From Flavobacterium sp. N502540 (lineage in GTDB: Bacteria > Bacteroidota > Bacteroidia > Flavobacteriales > Flavobacteriaceae): a stretch of 64,000 nucleotides of DNA. The notes beneath the pieces were generated by a model that was not told the DNA's origin, did no database searches, and saw only the letters and a program-made list of their open reading frames with translations. A program made the translations under genes and the position numbers. The stretch spans positions 1,488,001-1,552,000 of the forward strand of contig NZ_CP110012.1 of the NCBI RefSeq assembly GCF_025947365.1. The letters are read 5' to 3'. Below, one piece after another: positions 33,807-42,647 of this stretch; within the stretch, counting starts at the first letter, position 1; every line of letters starts with the position of its first letter.

Positions 33807-34877
33807 ATGGATTCAAAAATAGCACAGCTCAGGCTCATCTCCCAAAAACTTCATAAAACGACTGACAATACACCACAAGAAATTGTGCAACATTTAGGTG
33901 CAATGCAGGCTCAGGACTATGCAATGGCAAAATGGGCAGTCGGCTCCCGCTGCGATGCTTCGGAAAAAGTGATTGAAGAAGCTATCAATTCGGCACAAAT
34001 TATCCGAACTCATATTTTACGACCTACCTGGCATTTTGTTTCTGCCGATGATATTTACTGGATGTTGGATCTTTCCGGGCCGCAAGTCAAACGCATTGTA
34101 ACTTCTTATGTAAAAAAATACGGTTATGATGCAAAGAAATTAGATCAGACTAATGCCGCTATTCAAAAAATACTCGCAGGAAACAATCATCTCACCCGTG
34201 AAGAAATCATGCAGGAACTTAGCATTACTAAAACTCCTAGTCCTGATCATTTAAGCGGTCCCATTATGATGTATGCCGAGCTCGATGGTTTAGTTTGTAA
34301 CGGAAAAATGAAGGGAAAACAAATGACGTATGCTTTACTTGAAGAAAGGGTTCCGAAACCACAAGGCAGACTAACCCAAGAGGAAGGTTTGACAAAATTA
34401 GCCCTTCGCTACTTTGAAAGCCATGGCCCTGCTACTCTCCTTGACTTTTCCTGGTGGTCAGGTTTCTCCCCTACCAGCTGTAAAAACATCATTAATGCAA
34501 TCGAATTGCAATTAAACTCTATTACCATTGAGAATCAGAAATATTGGTTCAAAAATGATATTTCTACCGAAGATGACTTCCGCGAAAGCATTCATTTTCT
34601 TCCAGCTTTTGATGAAATCTTAATTTCGTATAAATCCCGAGAAGCATCCATTTTAGCAGAACATCAACCAAAGGCTTTTACCAACAATGGCATTTTCAAG
34701 CCCATAATTCTGGAAAACAGCAAAGTCATCGGAACCTGGAAACGCACCATCAAAAAAGATCATGCCAAAATAGAAACCCATTTTTTTAACGAGACAGAAA
34801 ATCATAAAAAGGCAATTCTTTTTGAAGGTATTAAGTCTTTCGAAAACTATTTAGGAACCAAAATTCAAATCGAATAA
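33807..34877 (+). CDS. AlkZ-like winged-helix protein (HTH_42/DUF1006)
   Basis: A 356-residue protein. The N-terminal motif GAMQAQDYAMAKWAVGSR contains the QxQ-type catalytic motif known from AlkZ/AlkX DNA glycosylases, which cut crosslinked or bulky bases. LRPTWHFVSADDIYWML and FLPAFDEILISYKSRE are further family marks. Three winged-helix units are expected. The start is 14 bases after the exonuclease, so the two are probably one operon and may cooperate in repair. Confidence 0.85.
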   Translation: MDSKIAQLRLISQKLHKTTDNTPQEIVQHLGAMQAQDYAMAKWAVGSRCDASEKVIEEAINSAQIIRTHILRPTWHFVSADDIYWMLDLSGPQVKRIVTSYVKKYGYDAKKLDQTNAAIQKILAGNNHLTREEIMQELSITKTPSPDHLSGPIMMYAELDGLVCNGKMKGKQMTYALLEERVPKPQGRLTQEEGLTKLALRYFESHGPATLLDFSWWSGFSPTSCKNIINAIELQLNSITIENQKYWFKNDISTEDDFRESIHFLPAFDEILISYKSREASILAEHQPKAFTNNGIFKPIILENSKVIGTWKRTIKKDHAKIETHFFNETENHKKAILFEGIKSFENYLGTKIQIE

Positions 34878-34987
34878 TTTGAATTTTCACAAAACCGAAT
34901 TGCTTTCAATGAAATACTTCCTGTTTCCTGTTTAAAATCCTTGCGCGTTTTAGGGTTAAATAATTACATTTACAAAAAAATATAATT

Positions 34988-36427
34988 ATGGTATTGAGCA
35001 GATTTTGGTTGGCTATTTTTGTGTCTTCAATTTTATTTGTGGTAGTAAGTTTGTTTACCGGCAACAGTTACACGCTTGATTTTATTCTGAACGGACAAAA
35101 AGATGACCCAATTCTGGTATCTGAAAAATATCTGGAGCAGATTCCTGCTTTTGTGAGAGACAGTATCGACTTAAAGGAAGATAAAACCATGATTGTAAAC
35201 AGGGACTTAACAAATCCTGATACTACTTATGTTTACAAAAACAAAACGGTAAAAATTTACAGCGGAGTACAAAAATCAGACGGTTTACTGCCTACCTGTA
35301 AAAGTACTTTGATCGACATTATCATTCCATTAATTGCCTACTTAGCCTTTTTCTGCGGATTGATGGAACTTTTAATCGTTTCCGGAGCTTCCGAAAAACT
35401 AGCCAGATTTCTAAGTCCGATGTTTACCAAAGTGTTCCCTACGGTTCCTAAAAATCACCCGTCGATATCGTATATGACCTTAAATTTTGCCGCAAACTTC
35501 CTTGGTTTAGATTCTGCTGCCACGCCATTTGGACTAAAAGCAATGGAGAGCTTACAGGAATTAAATGTCGAAAAAGACAAGGCAAGTGATGCTCAAATTA
35601 TGTTTATGTGTCTGCATGCATCGGGTCTGACTTTAATTCCAACTTCAATTATTGGATATCGCGCCGCAGCAAATGCCGCCAATCCCGCGGATGTTATGCT
35701 TCCGTGTATCATCACTTCGCTAATTGGAACTGTCGCAGCATTCCTGATTGTGGGAATCAGACAAAAAATAAATTTCAAAAGTGCTTCATTGGTACTTGCT
35801 TTAATGGCTATTATTGCTGCGATCATAGGATTATTATTCTATGTCAATCATTTAGATTTAATTGGAAAAAACTACTTTACTTCTAATCTTTCAGGATTGA
35901 TGTTGGTTGGAATCATTGGAATTACACTCATTTTCTCCTTCATTCATGAGAAGAAATTTGTAGCACAAGACACTACAATGTTCGATACTTTTGTAGAAGG
36001 TGCTAACAATGGTTTAAAAACCGGAGTTAAAATATTTCCTTATGTTTTAGGAATGCTGGTTGCCATCTCTCTTTTTAGAAATAGCGGATTGTTTGAAATT
36101 ATCAGCAATGGAATCGGATTTATCTTTAGCAGTATCGGCGTAAGTTCCGAAATCATAAATGCGTTACCGGTTGCATTACTTAGACCATTTAGCTCAGGAG
36201 GTTCCAGAGGATTCTTACTCGATTCGATGAGTACTTTCGGAGCAGATTCCCTTACCGGACGTTTGAGCAGTATTTTCCAATGTAGTGCCGAAACTACTTT
36301 TTATGTAATCGCGGTTTACTTTGGATCGGTAAATATCAAAAACACCCGATATGCGCTTACCACCATGTTACTGGTTGACTTCATATGCGTAATCGCTGCG
36401 ATTTTTGTGGCAAGCTGGTTTTTTTAA
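34988..36427 (+). CDS. Nucleoside-recognition (Gate) membrane protein, fused SpmA-SpmB type
   Basis: A 479-residue inner-membrane protein with ten or so helices. The first half resembles SpmA (KSTLIDIIIPLIAYLAFFCG, NFAANFLGLDSAATPFGLKA) and the second SpmB (FVEGANNGLKTGVKIFPYVLG...). Both carry Gate domains related to nucleoside transporters. In spore formers SpmA/B act in core dehydration; here there is no sporulation context, so its cargo is unknown. Confidence 0.88.
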   Translation: MVLSRFWLAIFVSSILFVVVSLFTGNSYTLDFILNGQKDDPILVSEKYLEQIPAFVRDSIDLKEDKTMIVNRDLTNPDTTYVYKNKTVKIYSGVQKSDGLLPTCKSTLIDIIIPLIAYLAFFCGLMELLIVSGASEKLARFLSPMFTKVFPTVPKNHPSISYMTLNFAANFLGLDSAATPFGLKAMESLQELNVEKDKASDAQIMFMCLHASGLTLIPTSIIGYRAAANAANPADVMLPCIITSLIGTVAAFLIVGIRQKINFKSASLVLALMAIIAAIIGLLFYVNHLDLIGKNYFTSNLSGLMLVGIIGITLIFSFIHEKKFVAQDTTMFDTFVEGANNGLKTGVKIFPYVLGMLVAISLFRNSGLFEIISNGIGFIFSSIGVSSEIINALPVALLRPFSSGGSRGFLLDSMSTFGADSLTGRLSSIFQCSAETTFYVIAVYFGSVNIKNTRYALTTMLLVDFICVIAAIFVASWFF

Positions 36428-36480
36428 GACTCAATAAAAAATAGTATTTTTCTTATTTTTTATTAATAACGAATACAAAT

Positions 36481-36511
36481 ATTTTGTATTATTACTTCTA
36501 TAATACAAAAT
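36481..36511 (+). promoter_or_regulatory. 12-bp perfect hairpin before the Y1 transposase start
   Basis: ATTTTGTATTAT pairs exactly with ATAATACAAAAT around TACTTCT, ending 7 bases before the ATG. It could hide the start region from ribosomes or be a transposase binding site. Confidence 0.6.
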
Positions 36512-36518
36512 ACGCGAA

Positions 36519-36980
36519 ATGGCAAACACCTATCATCAAGTTTATATACAGGCCGTTTTTGCTGTCAAATACAGAGAAGCACTTATTAATAGCGAATGGA
36601 AATCAAAATTATTAAGCATTCTTGGTCTTCTGATAAACGAAACGGGATGCAAAACCATAATTGTAAATGGTACCGAAAATCACGTTCATTGCTTTCTGGG
36701 TTTAAAACCAAATGTTTCTATTTCTGAACTAATGAAAACCATAAAAGCAAAATCATCGAAATATATCAATGACCATAAGCTGACAAAATCCAGATTCGAA
36801 TGGCAGGAAGGTTACGGTGTTTTCTCATACAGCCAATCACATGTTGATGCGGTGTATAAATACATTCAAAATCAGGAAGAACACCACAAAAAGCAATCTT
36901 TCAAAGAAGAGTATTTTACATTTTTAGAGAGATTTCAGGTTTCTTACGATGAAAAATATCTATTTAATAATCTTATATGA
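36519..36980 (+). CDS. Y1 (HUH) transposase, REP-associated type
   Basis: A 153-residue IS200/IS605-like TnpA. The HUH motif is HVH at residues 55-57 in TENHVHCFLG. The probable nucleophile Tyr115 lies in YKYIQNQEEHHKK. Such enzymes cut and rejoin single-stranded DNA at hairpins. No TnpB/IscB gene and no ordinary IS ends are seen. Instead a hairpin precedes the gene and an array of GTAG/CTAC-flanked palindromes follows it, as expected for REP-associated tyrosine transposases (RAYTs). A conventional solo IS200-like copy is the alternative. Confidence 0.88.
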   Translation: MANTYHQVYIQAVFAVKYREALINSEWKSKLLSILGLLINETGCKTIIVNGTENHVHCFLGLKPNVSISELMKTIKAKSSKYINDHKLTKSRFEWQEGYGVFSYSQSHVDAVYKYIQNQEEHHKKQSFKEEYFTFLERFQVSYDEKYLFNNLI

Positions 36981-36983
36981 ACC

Positions 36984-37173
36984 GATCCGATGGATCTTTA
37001 AATTTGTTTTCCCATATGTTTAAACCGGATTAAAATCCGGCCCTACAATATTGGTCGAGCCGAAGGCTCTTTCTCAAAGATTACAAATTCCGTAGGAATG
37101 ACCTCTTTTGTAGCAACGGATTTCAATCCGTTGATCGATAAAACGACCGTAATTTAAAAAGTTCCGTAGGAAC
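36984..37173. repeat. Composite REP unit 1
   Basis: In order: GATCCGATGGATC (36984-36996), CCGGATTAAAATCCGG followed by CTAC (37025-37046), GAGCCGAAGGCTC (37057-37069), TTCCGTAGGAA (37088-37098), GTAG plus CAACGGATTTCAATCCGTTG (37110-37133) and GTTCCGTAGGAAC (37161-37173). All are short palindromes with 3-4 base loops. Confidence 0.9.
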
Positions 37174-37220
37174 GAAACATATTACAATGCGATCTTTTAC
37201 AAAACCTAGAAATATAAACC

Positions 37221-37371
37221 AATCCGATGGATCTTTAAACCTCGTTGTCGCATATTTTTTAAACCGGATTAAAATCCGGCCCTGCAAAATTGGTCGAGCC
37301 GAAGGCTCTTTCTCAAAGATTACAAATTCCGCAGGAATGAAATATTTATAGCAACGGATTTCAATCCGTTG
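37221..37371. repeat. Composite REP unit 2
   Basis: A direct repeat of unit 1 with a period of 239 bases. It has AATCCGATGGATC (37221-37233), CCGGATTAAAATCCGG (37264-37279) followed by CTGC instead of CTAC, GAGCCGAAGGCTC (37296-37308), TTCCGCAGGAA (37327-37337), and CAACGGATTTCAATCCGTTG (37352-37371) preceded by ATAG. The tetranucleotides have mutated in this copy. No gene lies in 36981-37432. Confidence 0.9.
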
Positions 37372-37432
37372 ATCAATAAAAAAACCATATTAAAATAAGA
37401 ATCATTTAATCAAAGCCAAAAAATAACAAACC

Positions 37433-38164
37433 ATGAAACCACAATACCTTTTCCTTCTCTCTCTCGTAATCGCCTGTCAAAAGCCAAAATCCGAATCGCA
37501 GATAGTAGGTGTCAATCCTCAAAACAAAGTTGAAAACACAATTCCCGCTAAAGAAAAATTCTTGAAAACGGATACAATAACTTTTAGTGATGAGGAAAAA
37601 ATCTCAGCAAACAGCTATATTCTTGCACATCTTATCAGCCAAAAAACAGATAAAGACAGTATCGTAACCGGAAATTACCAACTTGATTTTTATCAAAATA
37701 AAACCAAAACTGTTTCTTCAAAAATCTCGATTAAAGGAATCGAAAAAGGTTCAGAATGGGGAGCTTCTCTTGGACTGACTTCAGCCACAACTAAAAACTC
37801 TCCGTTTATTCATATTCGTTTCGGATATCCTGCTTGCGGTTATAGTCAGAACAACTATTTATACTATCTGAAAAATAAAACCGTACAATTGGTTCATGAA
37901 TGGTCAAGCATGTCCGATAGTGGCTGGGGCGGATGGGTTGAATTCGTAAATCCTTCTGCAAAAGTCAATCCGGATTCCTTTTACTGCAAAACTGTTTTCT
38001 TTGAACCCGATGACAATGACGAAAATATGGGAACTGTTAAATACTCCGATTCAATGGTTTTTCGCTTGATTGGAAATCAGTGGAAAAAGCAGCTGCTTAC
38101 CAAGGAAGACCAAACCTATTTTGAGAAAAAAATGAGTTTTGATGCTTTCCACAGTCAAAAATAA
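37433..38164 (+). CDS. Hypothetical lipoprotein
   Basis: A 243-residue protein with a short lipoprotein signal (LSLVIACQK; Cys at residue 15). The mature domain is beta-rich with aromatic residues (IHIRFGYPACGYSQNNYLYY, VHEWSSMSDSGWGGWVEF). I do not recognise a family. It begins directly after the REP array. Possibly exposed on the periplasmic face of a membrane. Confidence 0.65.
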   Translation: MKPQYLFLLSLVIACQKPKSESQIVGVNPQNKVENTIPAKEKFLKTDTITFSDEEKISANSYILAHLISQKTDKDSIVTGNYQLDFYQNKTKTVSSKISIKGIEKGSEWGASLGLTSATTKNSPFIHIRFGYPACGYSQNNYLYYLKNKTVQLVHEWSSMSDSGWGGWVEFVNPSAKVNPDSFYCKTVFFEPDDNDENMGTVKYSDSMVFRLIGNQWKKQLLTKEDQTYFEKKMSFDAFHSQK

Positions 38165-38213
38165 AGGATAGAAAACGGACCTTATTCAAATTCTTTCTTA
38201 GGTAAATAATTTC

Positions 38214-38221
38214 TAACTTTG
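38214..38221 (+). promoter_or_regulatory. Probable -7 box for fumarase
   Basis: TAACTTTG, a perfect TAnnTTTG match, 15 bases before the fumarase ATG. Confidence 0.4.
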
Positions 38222-38235
38222 TAAAAAACAAAACA

Positions 38236-39840
38236 ATGATTGATTTTATATACCAGGACCCTTATCCTATTTTGAAGGATGATACGCAATACCGCAAAAT
38301 CACCTCTGATTTTGTAAAAGTAGAGCAATTTGGACAACGTGAAGTTTTGACCGTTGACCCAAAAGGATTAGAATTATTGGCGGAAGAAGCCCTTACAGAT
38401 GTTTCGTTCATGTTACGAACGACCCATTTACAAAAATTAAGAAACATTCTTGACGATCCTGAAGCTACAGATAACGATCGTTTTGTAGCTTATAACTTAT
38501 TACAAAATGCATCCGTTGCTGCCGAAGGTCAATTGCCTAGCTGTCAGGATACCGGAACGGCTATTGTAATGGCAAAAAAAGGAGAAAGCATTTTTACAGG
38601 TGTTGATGATGCTGAATGGTTAAGCAGAGGAATTTTCAATACGTATCAAAAGCGCAACCTTCGTTATTCTCAAATTGTTCCGATTTCGATGTTTGAAGAG
38701 AAAAATTCAGGATCAAATCTTCCGGCACAAATTGATATCTATGCCAAAAAAGGAACTTCATACGAGTTTTTATTCATGGCAAAAGGTGGTGGATCTGCTA
38801 ATAAAACCTACTTGTACCAACAAACAAAATCTTTATTAAATGATAAATCTATGGATGCTTTCATCCGTACGAAAATCAAAGATTTGGGAACATCGGCTTG
38901 TCCTCCGTATCACCTGGCTTTAGTAATTGGAGGAACTTCTGCGGAAGCGAATCTAAGTGCTGTAAAAAAAGCATCTGCGGGTTATTATGACAACCTTCCA
39001 ACTTCAGGAAATATGGCCGGTCAGGCATTTCGTGATTTAGAATGGGAAGAGCGTGTTCAGAAAATCTGTCAGGAGAGTGAGATTGGTGCTCAGTTTGGTG
39101 GAAAATATTTCACGCATGACGTTCGTGTAATTCGTTTGCCTCGTCACGCAGCTTCTTGTCCGGTTGGATTGGGAGTTTCTTGTTCAGCTGACAGAAATAT
39201 TAAAGGGAAGATTACCAAAGACGGAATCTTCGTGGAGCAATTGGAAGTAAATCCAAAGCAATTTTTACCAGAAACAGCTCCGCACTTAGAGGCGCCTGTT
39301 GAAATTGATTTAGATCAGCCGATGGCCGATATTCTGGCCAAATTATCACAATATCCAATTAAAACCCGTTTAAAACTTAACGGAACTGTAATTGTAGCCC
39401 GTGATATAGCACATGCCAAAATCATGGAATTATTGGAAGCCGGTAAACCGATGCCGGAATACTTTAAAAATCACCCTGTTTATTATGCCGGGCCTGCAAA
39501 AACACCGGAAGGAATGGCTTCAGGAAGTTTTGGACCGACAACTGCGGGACGTATGGACGTTTATGTAGATGAGTTTCAAAAACATGGAGGCAGTATGGTC
39601 ATGCTGGCCAAAGGAAACCGTACCAAACAGGTAACAGATGCCTGTAAAAAATATGGCGGATTCTATTTAGGTTCTATTGGAGGTCCTGCCGCTATTTTAG
39701 CACAAGACAACATCCTAAAGGTTGAAGTCGTAGATTTCGAAGAATTAGGAATGGAAGCGGTTCGTAAAATTACCGTTAAAGATTTCCCGGCTTTTATTAT
39801 TACGGATGATAAAGGAAATGATTTTTTTGAAAATCTGTAG
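38236..39840 (+). CDS. fumA: Class I fumarate hydratase
   Basis: A 534-residue 4Fe-4S enzyme that interconverts fumarate and malate in the TCA cycle. Cluster Cys residues are visible in [18 protein letters not shown] (Cys near 102) and in [16 protein letters not shown] (near 307 and 317). [15 protein letters not shown] near 218 and the C-terminal beta-domain ([20 protein letters not shown]) are also as in the family. One chain carries both domains. Oxygen-sensitive by class. Followed by a strong terminator. Confidence 0.97.
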   Translation: MIDFIYQDPYPILKDDTQYRKITSDFVKVEQFGQREVLTVDPKGLELLAEEALTDVSFMLRTTHLQKLRNILDDPEATDNDRFVAYNLLQNASVAAEGQLPSCQDTGTAIVMAKKGESIFTGVDDAEWLSRGIFNTYQKRNLRYSQIVPISMFEEKNSGSNLPAQIDIYAKKGTSYEFLFMAKGGGSANKTYLYQQTKSLLNDKSMDAFIRTKIKDLGTSACPPYHLALVIGGTSAEANLSAVKKASAGYYDNLPTSGNMAGQAFRDLEWEERVQKICQESEIGAQFGGKYFTHDVRVIRLPRHAASCPVGLGVSCSADRNIKGKITKDGIFVEQLEVNPKQFLPETAPHLEAPVEIDLDQPMADILAKLSQYPIKTRLKLNGTVIVARDIAHAKIMELLEAGKPMPEYFKNHPVYYAGPAKTPEGMASGSFGPTTAGRMDVYVDEFQKHGGSMVMLAKGNRTKQVTDACKKYGGFYLGSIGGPAAILAQDNILKVEVVDFEELGMEAVRKITVKDFPAFIITDDKGNDFFENL

Positions 39841-39849
39841 ACTAATCAA

Positions 39850-39991
39850 GGTTCTTAGATTCTAAGGTACTAAGATTCTAAGTTTTTAAAACAATAAAAC
39901 CGCCTTAGGGCGGTTTTATTGTTTACTAAGTATTATTCTCTGAACCTTTGCGTCTCAGTATCTCAGTATCTCAGTACCTTAGAATCTTAGA
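39850..39991. repeat. Outer inverted repeat CTAAGATTCTAAG/CTTAGAATCTTAG
   Basis: CTAAGATTCTAAG (near 39870-39882) faces CTTAGAATCTTAG (39979-39991) with the fumarase terminator in the middle and TCTCAGTATCTCAGTA tandem words beside it. Same style as the palindromes in the 2-6 kb region. Confidence 0.6.
39889..39924. terminator. 16-bp perfect bidirectional terminator
   Basis: AAACAATAAAACCGCC, loop TTAG, and the exact complement. Serves fumA and the convergent PAS gene. Confidence 0.88.
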
Positions 39992-39994
39992 GCC

Positions 39995-40492
39995 TTAACC
40001 CAATTCTTCCCTTTCGAAAGCAATAAAATGAGACAACTGTCCTTTTAAATTAAAAACAGGACGTGCATTGATTTTACATTTATAGGTTCTGCCATCTTTT
40101 CTGTAGTTTTCAATTGTTTTTTCAAAAGGAATTCGTTGCTGAATGGCTTCTTTTATTTCTTTAAGCACAACTTTTGAAGTAGCCGGTCCCTGAAACATTT
40201 TCGGAGTTTTACCCAAAACTTCTTCTTCCTTATAACCTGTCATTTTTCTGATTCCATTTGAAGCAAAAACGATCTTCAAATCCAAATCGGTAACCAGGAC
40301 AACTTCATTTTTTATTCGTTCTTCAATTTCCAGATTTTTGGCGTCCCAGATAAACTGACTCGAAATTTTATTCACTTTCTTTACATCAGTAAGAATTGCT
40401 TTTAATTCTTTTAAATGCTCACAATGAAAATCCCAAGCCATAATAGGGACTGAATTACGATGAGAAACTTCTTCAAATTTATTCGTTTTCAT
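39995..40492 (-). CDS. Single PAS-domain protein, LOV-like without photoactive Cys
   Basis: A 165-residue cytoplasmic protein. The PAS core runs from about residue 62 to 160. The segment IRKMTGYKEEEVLGKTPKMF is laid out like LOV domains, but the position of the flavin-binding Cys (NCRFLQ) reads TPKMFQ. The end (NARPVFNLKGQLSHFIAFER) is also LOV-like. There is no output domain, so it would signal through a partner. Ligand unknown: haem, flavin without photochemistry, or a small molecule. Confidence 0.85.
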   Translation of the reverse strand: MKTNKFEEVSHRNSVPIMAWDFHCEHLKELKAILTDVKKVNKISSQFIWDAKNLEIEERIKNEVVLVTDLDLKIVFASNGIRKMTGYKEEEVLGKTPKMFQGPATSKVVLKEIKEAIQQRIPFEKTIENYRKDGRTYKCKINARPVFNLKGQLSHFIAFEREELG

Positions 40493-40591
40493 TGCGAATG
40501 ATTCAATGTTAATGGACTCTTTTACTCAAAGATAGAGAGAAAATTCATCACAAAAGGATAAATTATACAATTTAATTATTCCTTAATGCAA

Positions 40592-41674
40592 TTAGAAGGA
40601 AAATTTAAGCTGGACTACTACTGCCTTTTTTTCTTCTGTATTTAGATTGTTTAGCGAAATGCCAAGCAATCGAACTGAATCTTTCATTCGTTCCTGATAC
40701 AGAAGCTCCTCTACGGTCTCTAAAATCAAACTTTTATCGGAAATAAAGTATGGCAATGTCTTACTACGCGTTTGTTGCGTAAAATCGCTGTATTTGATTT
40801 TAAGTGTCACGGTCTTACCTGAGATGTTATACTTTTTTAATCGTTTTTCTAAAGATGCTGCAATCTTTTCAAGCTGTTCGAGCATAAAAATTTCAGAGGA
40901 TAAGTTGACATCGAAGGTGTGCTCTGCCGCAACTGATTTCGTTACACGAGATGCTTTTACTTCACTATTATGAATTCCGCGAACAACATTGTAATAAAAA
41001 GCCCCCGATTTTCCGAAATGTTTCTCCAAAAACGCTACGTCTTTGCTCTTAAGATCTGCTCCTGTAAAGATTCCCAATTGGTACATTTTTTCGGTGGTCA
41101 CTTTTCCAACACCGTAAAACTTCCGAATGGGCAGTTCTTCCAAAAAACTTAAAACCTCATCCGGATTAACGGTTTTCTGTCCATTTGGTTTGTTAACATC
41201 CGATGCAATTTTCGCTACAAACTTATTAATCGAAATCCCCGCAGAAGCCGTGAGTCCCACTTCATTTAGAATTCGGAGTCTGATTTCCTGTGCAAGCAAA
41301 CTTGCGCTTGGGTTGCCTTTCTTGTTTTGTGTCACATCAAGATAAGCTTCGTCCAGCGAAAGAGGCTCAACCAGATCTGTATAGTCATGAAATATTTTAT
41401 GAATTTTATTCGAGATCTCTTTGTAACGGTCAAATCGCGGACGAACGAAAATAATTTCCGGACAATATTTTTTGGCCAGAACACCACTTATGGCACTTCG
41501 TACACCAAATTTTCGTGCTTCGTAACTTGCAGCCGAGACTACGCCTCTATTCTCTGATCCACCAACAGCAACAGGTTTTCCGCGCAAAGCGGGATTATCC
41601 ATCTGCTCTACCGAAGCATAAAAAGCATCCATATCAATATGAATGATTTTTCGATATGTTGGGGTTTCGGACAT
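40592..41674 (-). CDS. dinB: DNA polymerase IV
   Basis: A 360-residue Y-family translesion polymerase. Catalytic acids are Asp14 in IHIDMDAFYASVE and Asp108-Glu109 in LSLDEAYLDVT. The helix-hairpin-helix thumb (PIRKFYGVGKVTTEKM) and little finger are present. The C-terminus QLKFSF resembles a beta-clamp binding motif. No LexA-like operator was recognised in the 187-base divergent gap to the phosphatase gene. Confidence 0.96.
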   Translation of the reverse strand: MSETPTYRKIIHIDMDAFYASVEQMDNPALRGKPVAVGGSENRGVVSAASYEARKFGVRSAISGVLAKKYCPEIIFVRPRFDRYKEISNKIHKIFHDYTDLVEPLSLDEAYLDVTQNKKGNPSASLLAQEIRLRILNEVGLTASAGISINKFVAKIASDVNKPNGQKTVNPDEVLSFLEELPIRKFYGVGKVTTEKMYQLGIFTGADLKSKDVAFLEKHFGKSGAFYYNVVRGIHNSEVKASRVTKSVAAEHTFDVNLSSEIFMLEQLEKIAASLEKRLKKYNISGKTVTLKIKYSDFTQQTRSKTLPYFISDKSLILETVEELLYQERMKDSVRLLGISLNNLNTEEKKAVVVQLKFSF

Positions 41675-41830
41675 ACTACAAATTTAAAGAGGAAAGGCAC
41701 AAAAAGTATCGAAAATAATCATAAAAATAACCTCTCCAGTCACCCCAAATGATAATCCTCCCTGTAACGATTCAAGCCACACCCTTTGTAAAGATTCTGA
41801 AGTTAATAGTCTCAAACGAATCCTTTTCGT

Positions 41831-41838
41831 TATTTTTG
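41831..41838 (+). promoter_or_regulatory. Possible -7 box
   Basis: TATTTTTG, 23 bases before the metallophosphatase gene; no -33 element found. Confidence 0.35.
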
Positions 41839-41861
41839 TATTTCTACATTAAAGAATTAAA

Positions 41862-42596
41862 ATGCGAACATTTGTTATAGGCGACATACACGGCGGATTA
41901 CTCGCGCTTGAACAAGTGATGAAAAAAGCCAAAGTTACCACACAAGATACTCTTATTTTTTTAGGCGATTATGTTGACGGATGGAGCCAATCTCCACAAG
42001 TAATTGAATATTTAATAAACTTAAAGAGCAAACAGAACTGTATTTGCATCAGAGGAAATCACGATGAACTACTTTTGTCCTGGTTTAAAAGCAAAACCGA
42101 AGAAGTTGATGAAACTTTATGGTTCAAACATGGTGGCGAAGCAACTGTTCTGGCTTACGAAAAACTGAGTGCGGAAGAAAAACAGACACATATCGCTTTC
42201 CTCGAATCATTGGAAGATTATTACCTTGACGATCAAAACCGATTATTTGTTCACGCAGGTTTTACCAATCTGAATGGCATCAAATACGAATATTTTCCAA
42301 AATTATTCTATTGGGACAGGACGCTTTGGGAGACGGCTCTTTCGCTAGATCCTAATTTAAAAATCGGTGATGCACTTTATCCTAAGCGTTTTACGCTGTA
42401 TAAAGAAATCTATATCGGACATACTCCCGTGACCCGAATTGGCGAAACAACACCTGTACAAAAAGCAAACATATGGAACGTCGATACCGGCGCTGCTTTT
42501 AAAGGCCCGCTGACTATTCTAGATGTTGACACTAAAGAATTCTGGCAGAGCGAACCGTTAAATGAATTGTATTCTTCTGAAAAAGGCAGGAATTAA
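41862..42596 (+). CDS. Calcineurin-like serine/threonine metallophosphatase
   Basis: A 244-residue protein with all PPP-family motifs in order: GDIHGG, GDYVDGWSQSP, RGNHDELL, LFVHAGF and GHTPVTR. These residues bind two metal ions. The size fits bacterial single-domain Ser/Thr phosphatases (PrpA/ApaH-like). The GDYVDG motif (in place of GDxVDRG) is also seen in ApaH-related proteins, so the in vivo substrate is open. Confidence 0.9.
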   Translation: MRTFVIGDIHGGLLALEQVMKKAKVTTQDTLIFLGDYVDGWSQSPQVIEYLINLKSKQNCICIRGNHDELLLSWFKSKTEEVDETLWFKHGGEATVLAYEKLSAEEKQTHIAFLESLEDYYLDDQNRLFVHAGFTNLNGIKYEYFPKLFYWDRTLWETALSLDPNLKIGDALYPKRFTLYKEIYIGHTPVTRIGETTPVQKANIWNVDTGAAFKGPLTILDVDTKEFWQSEPLNELYSSEKGRN

Positions 42597-42609
42597 CTCC
42601 TAAAAAGGT

Positions 42610-42617
42610 TATTTTTG
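42610..42617 (+). promoter_or_regulatory. Possible -7 box
   Basis: TATTTTTG, 30 bases before the DUF6646 gene. Confidence 0.35.
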
Positions 42618-42647
42618 CACTTTAAAAAATAATTAAAATTTATATTT

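Noticed and set aside
36519..36980. Complete IS200/IS605 element with TnpB
   Set aside because: No TnpB/IscB-like frame is found on either strand nearby, and no guide-RNA-like right end could be recognised.
39995..40492. True LOV photoreceptor
   Set aside because: The conserved Cys of the LOV motif is absent.
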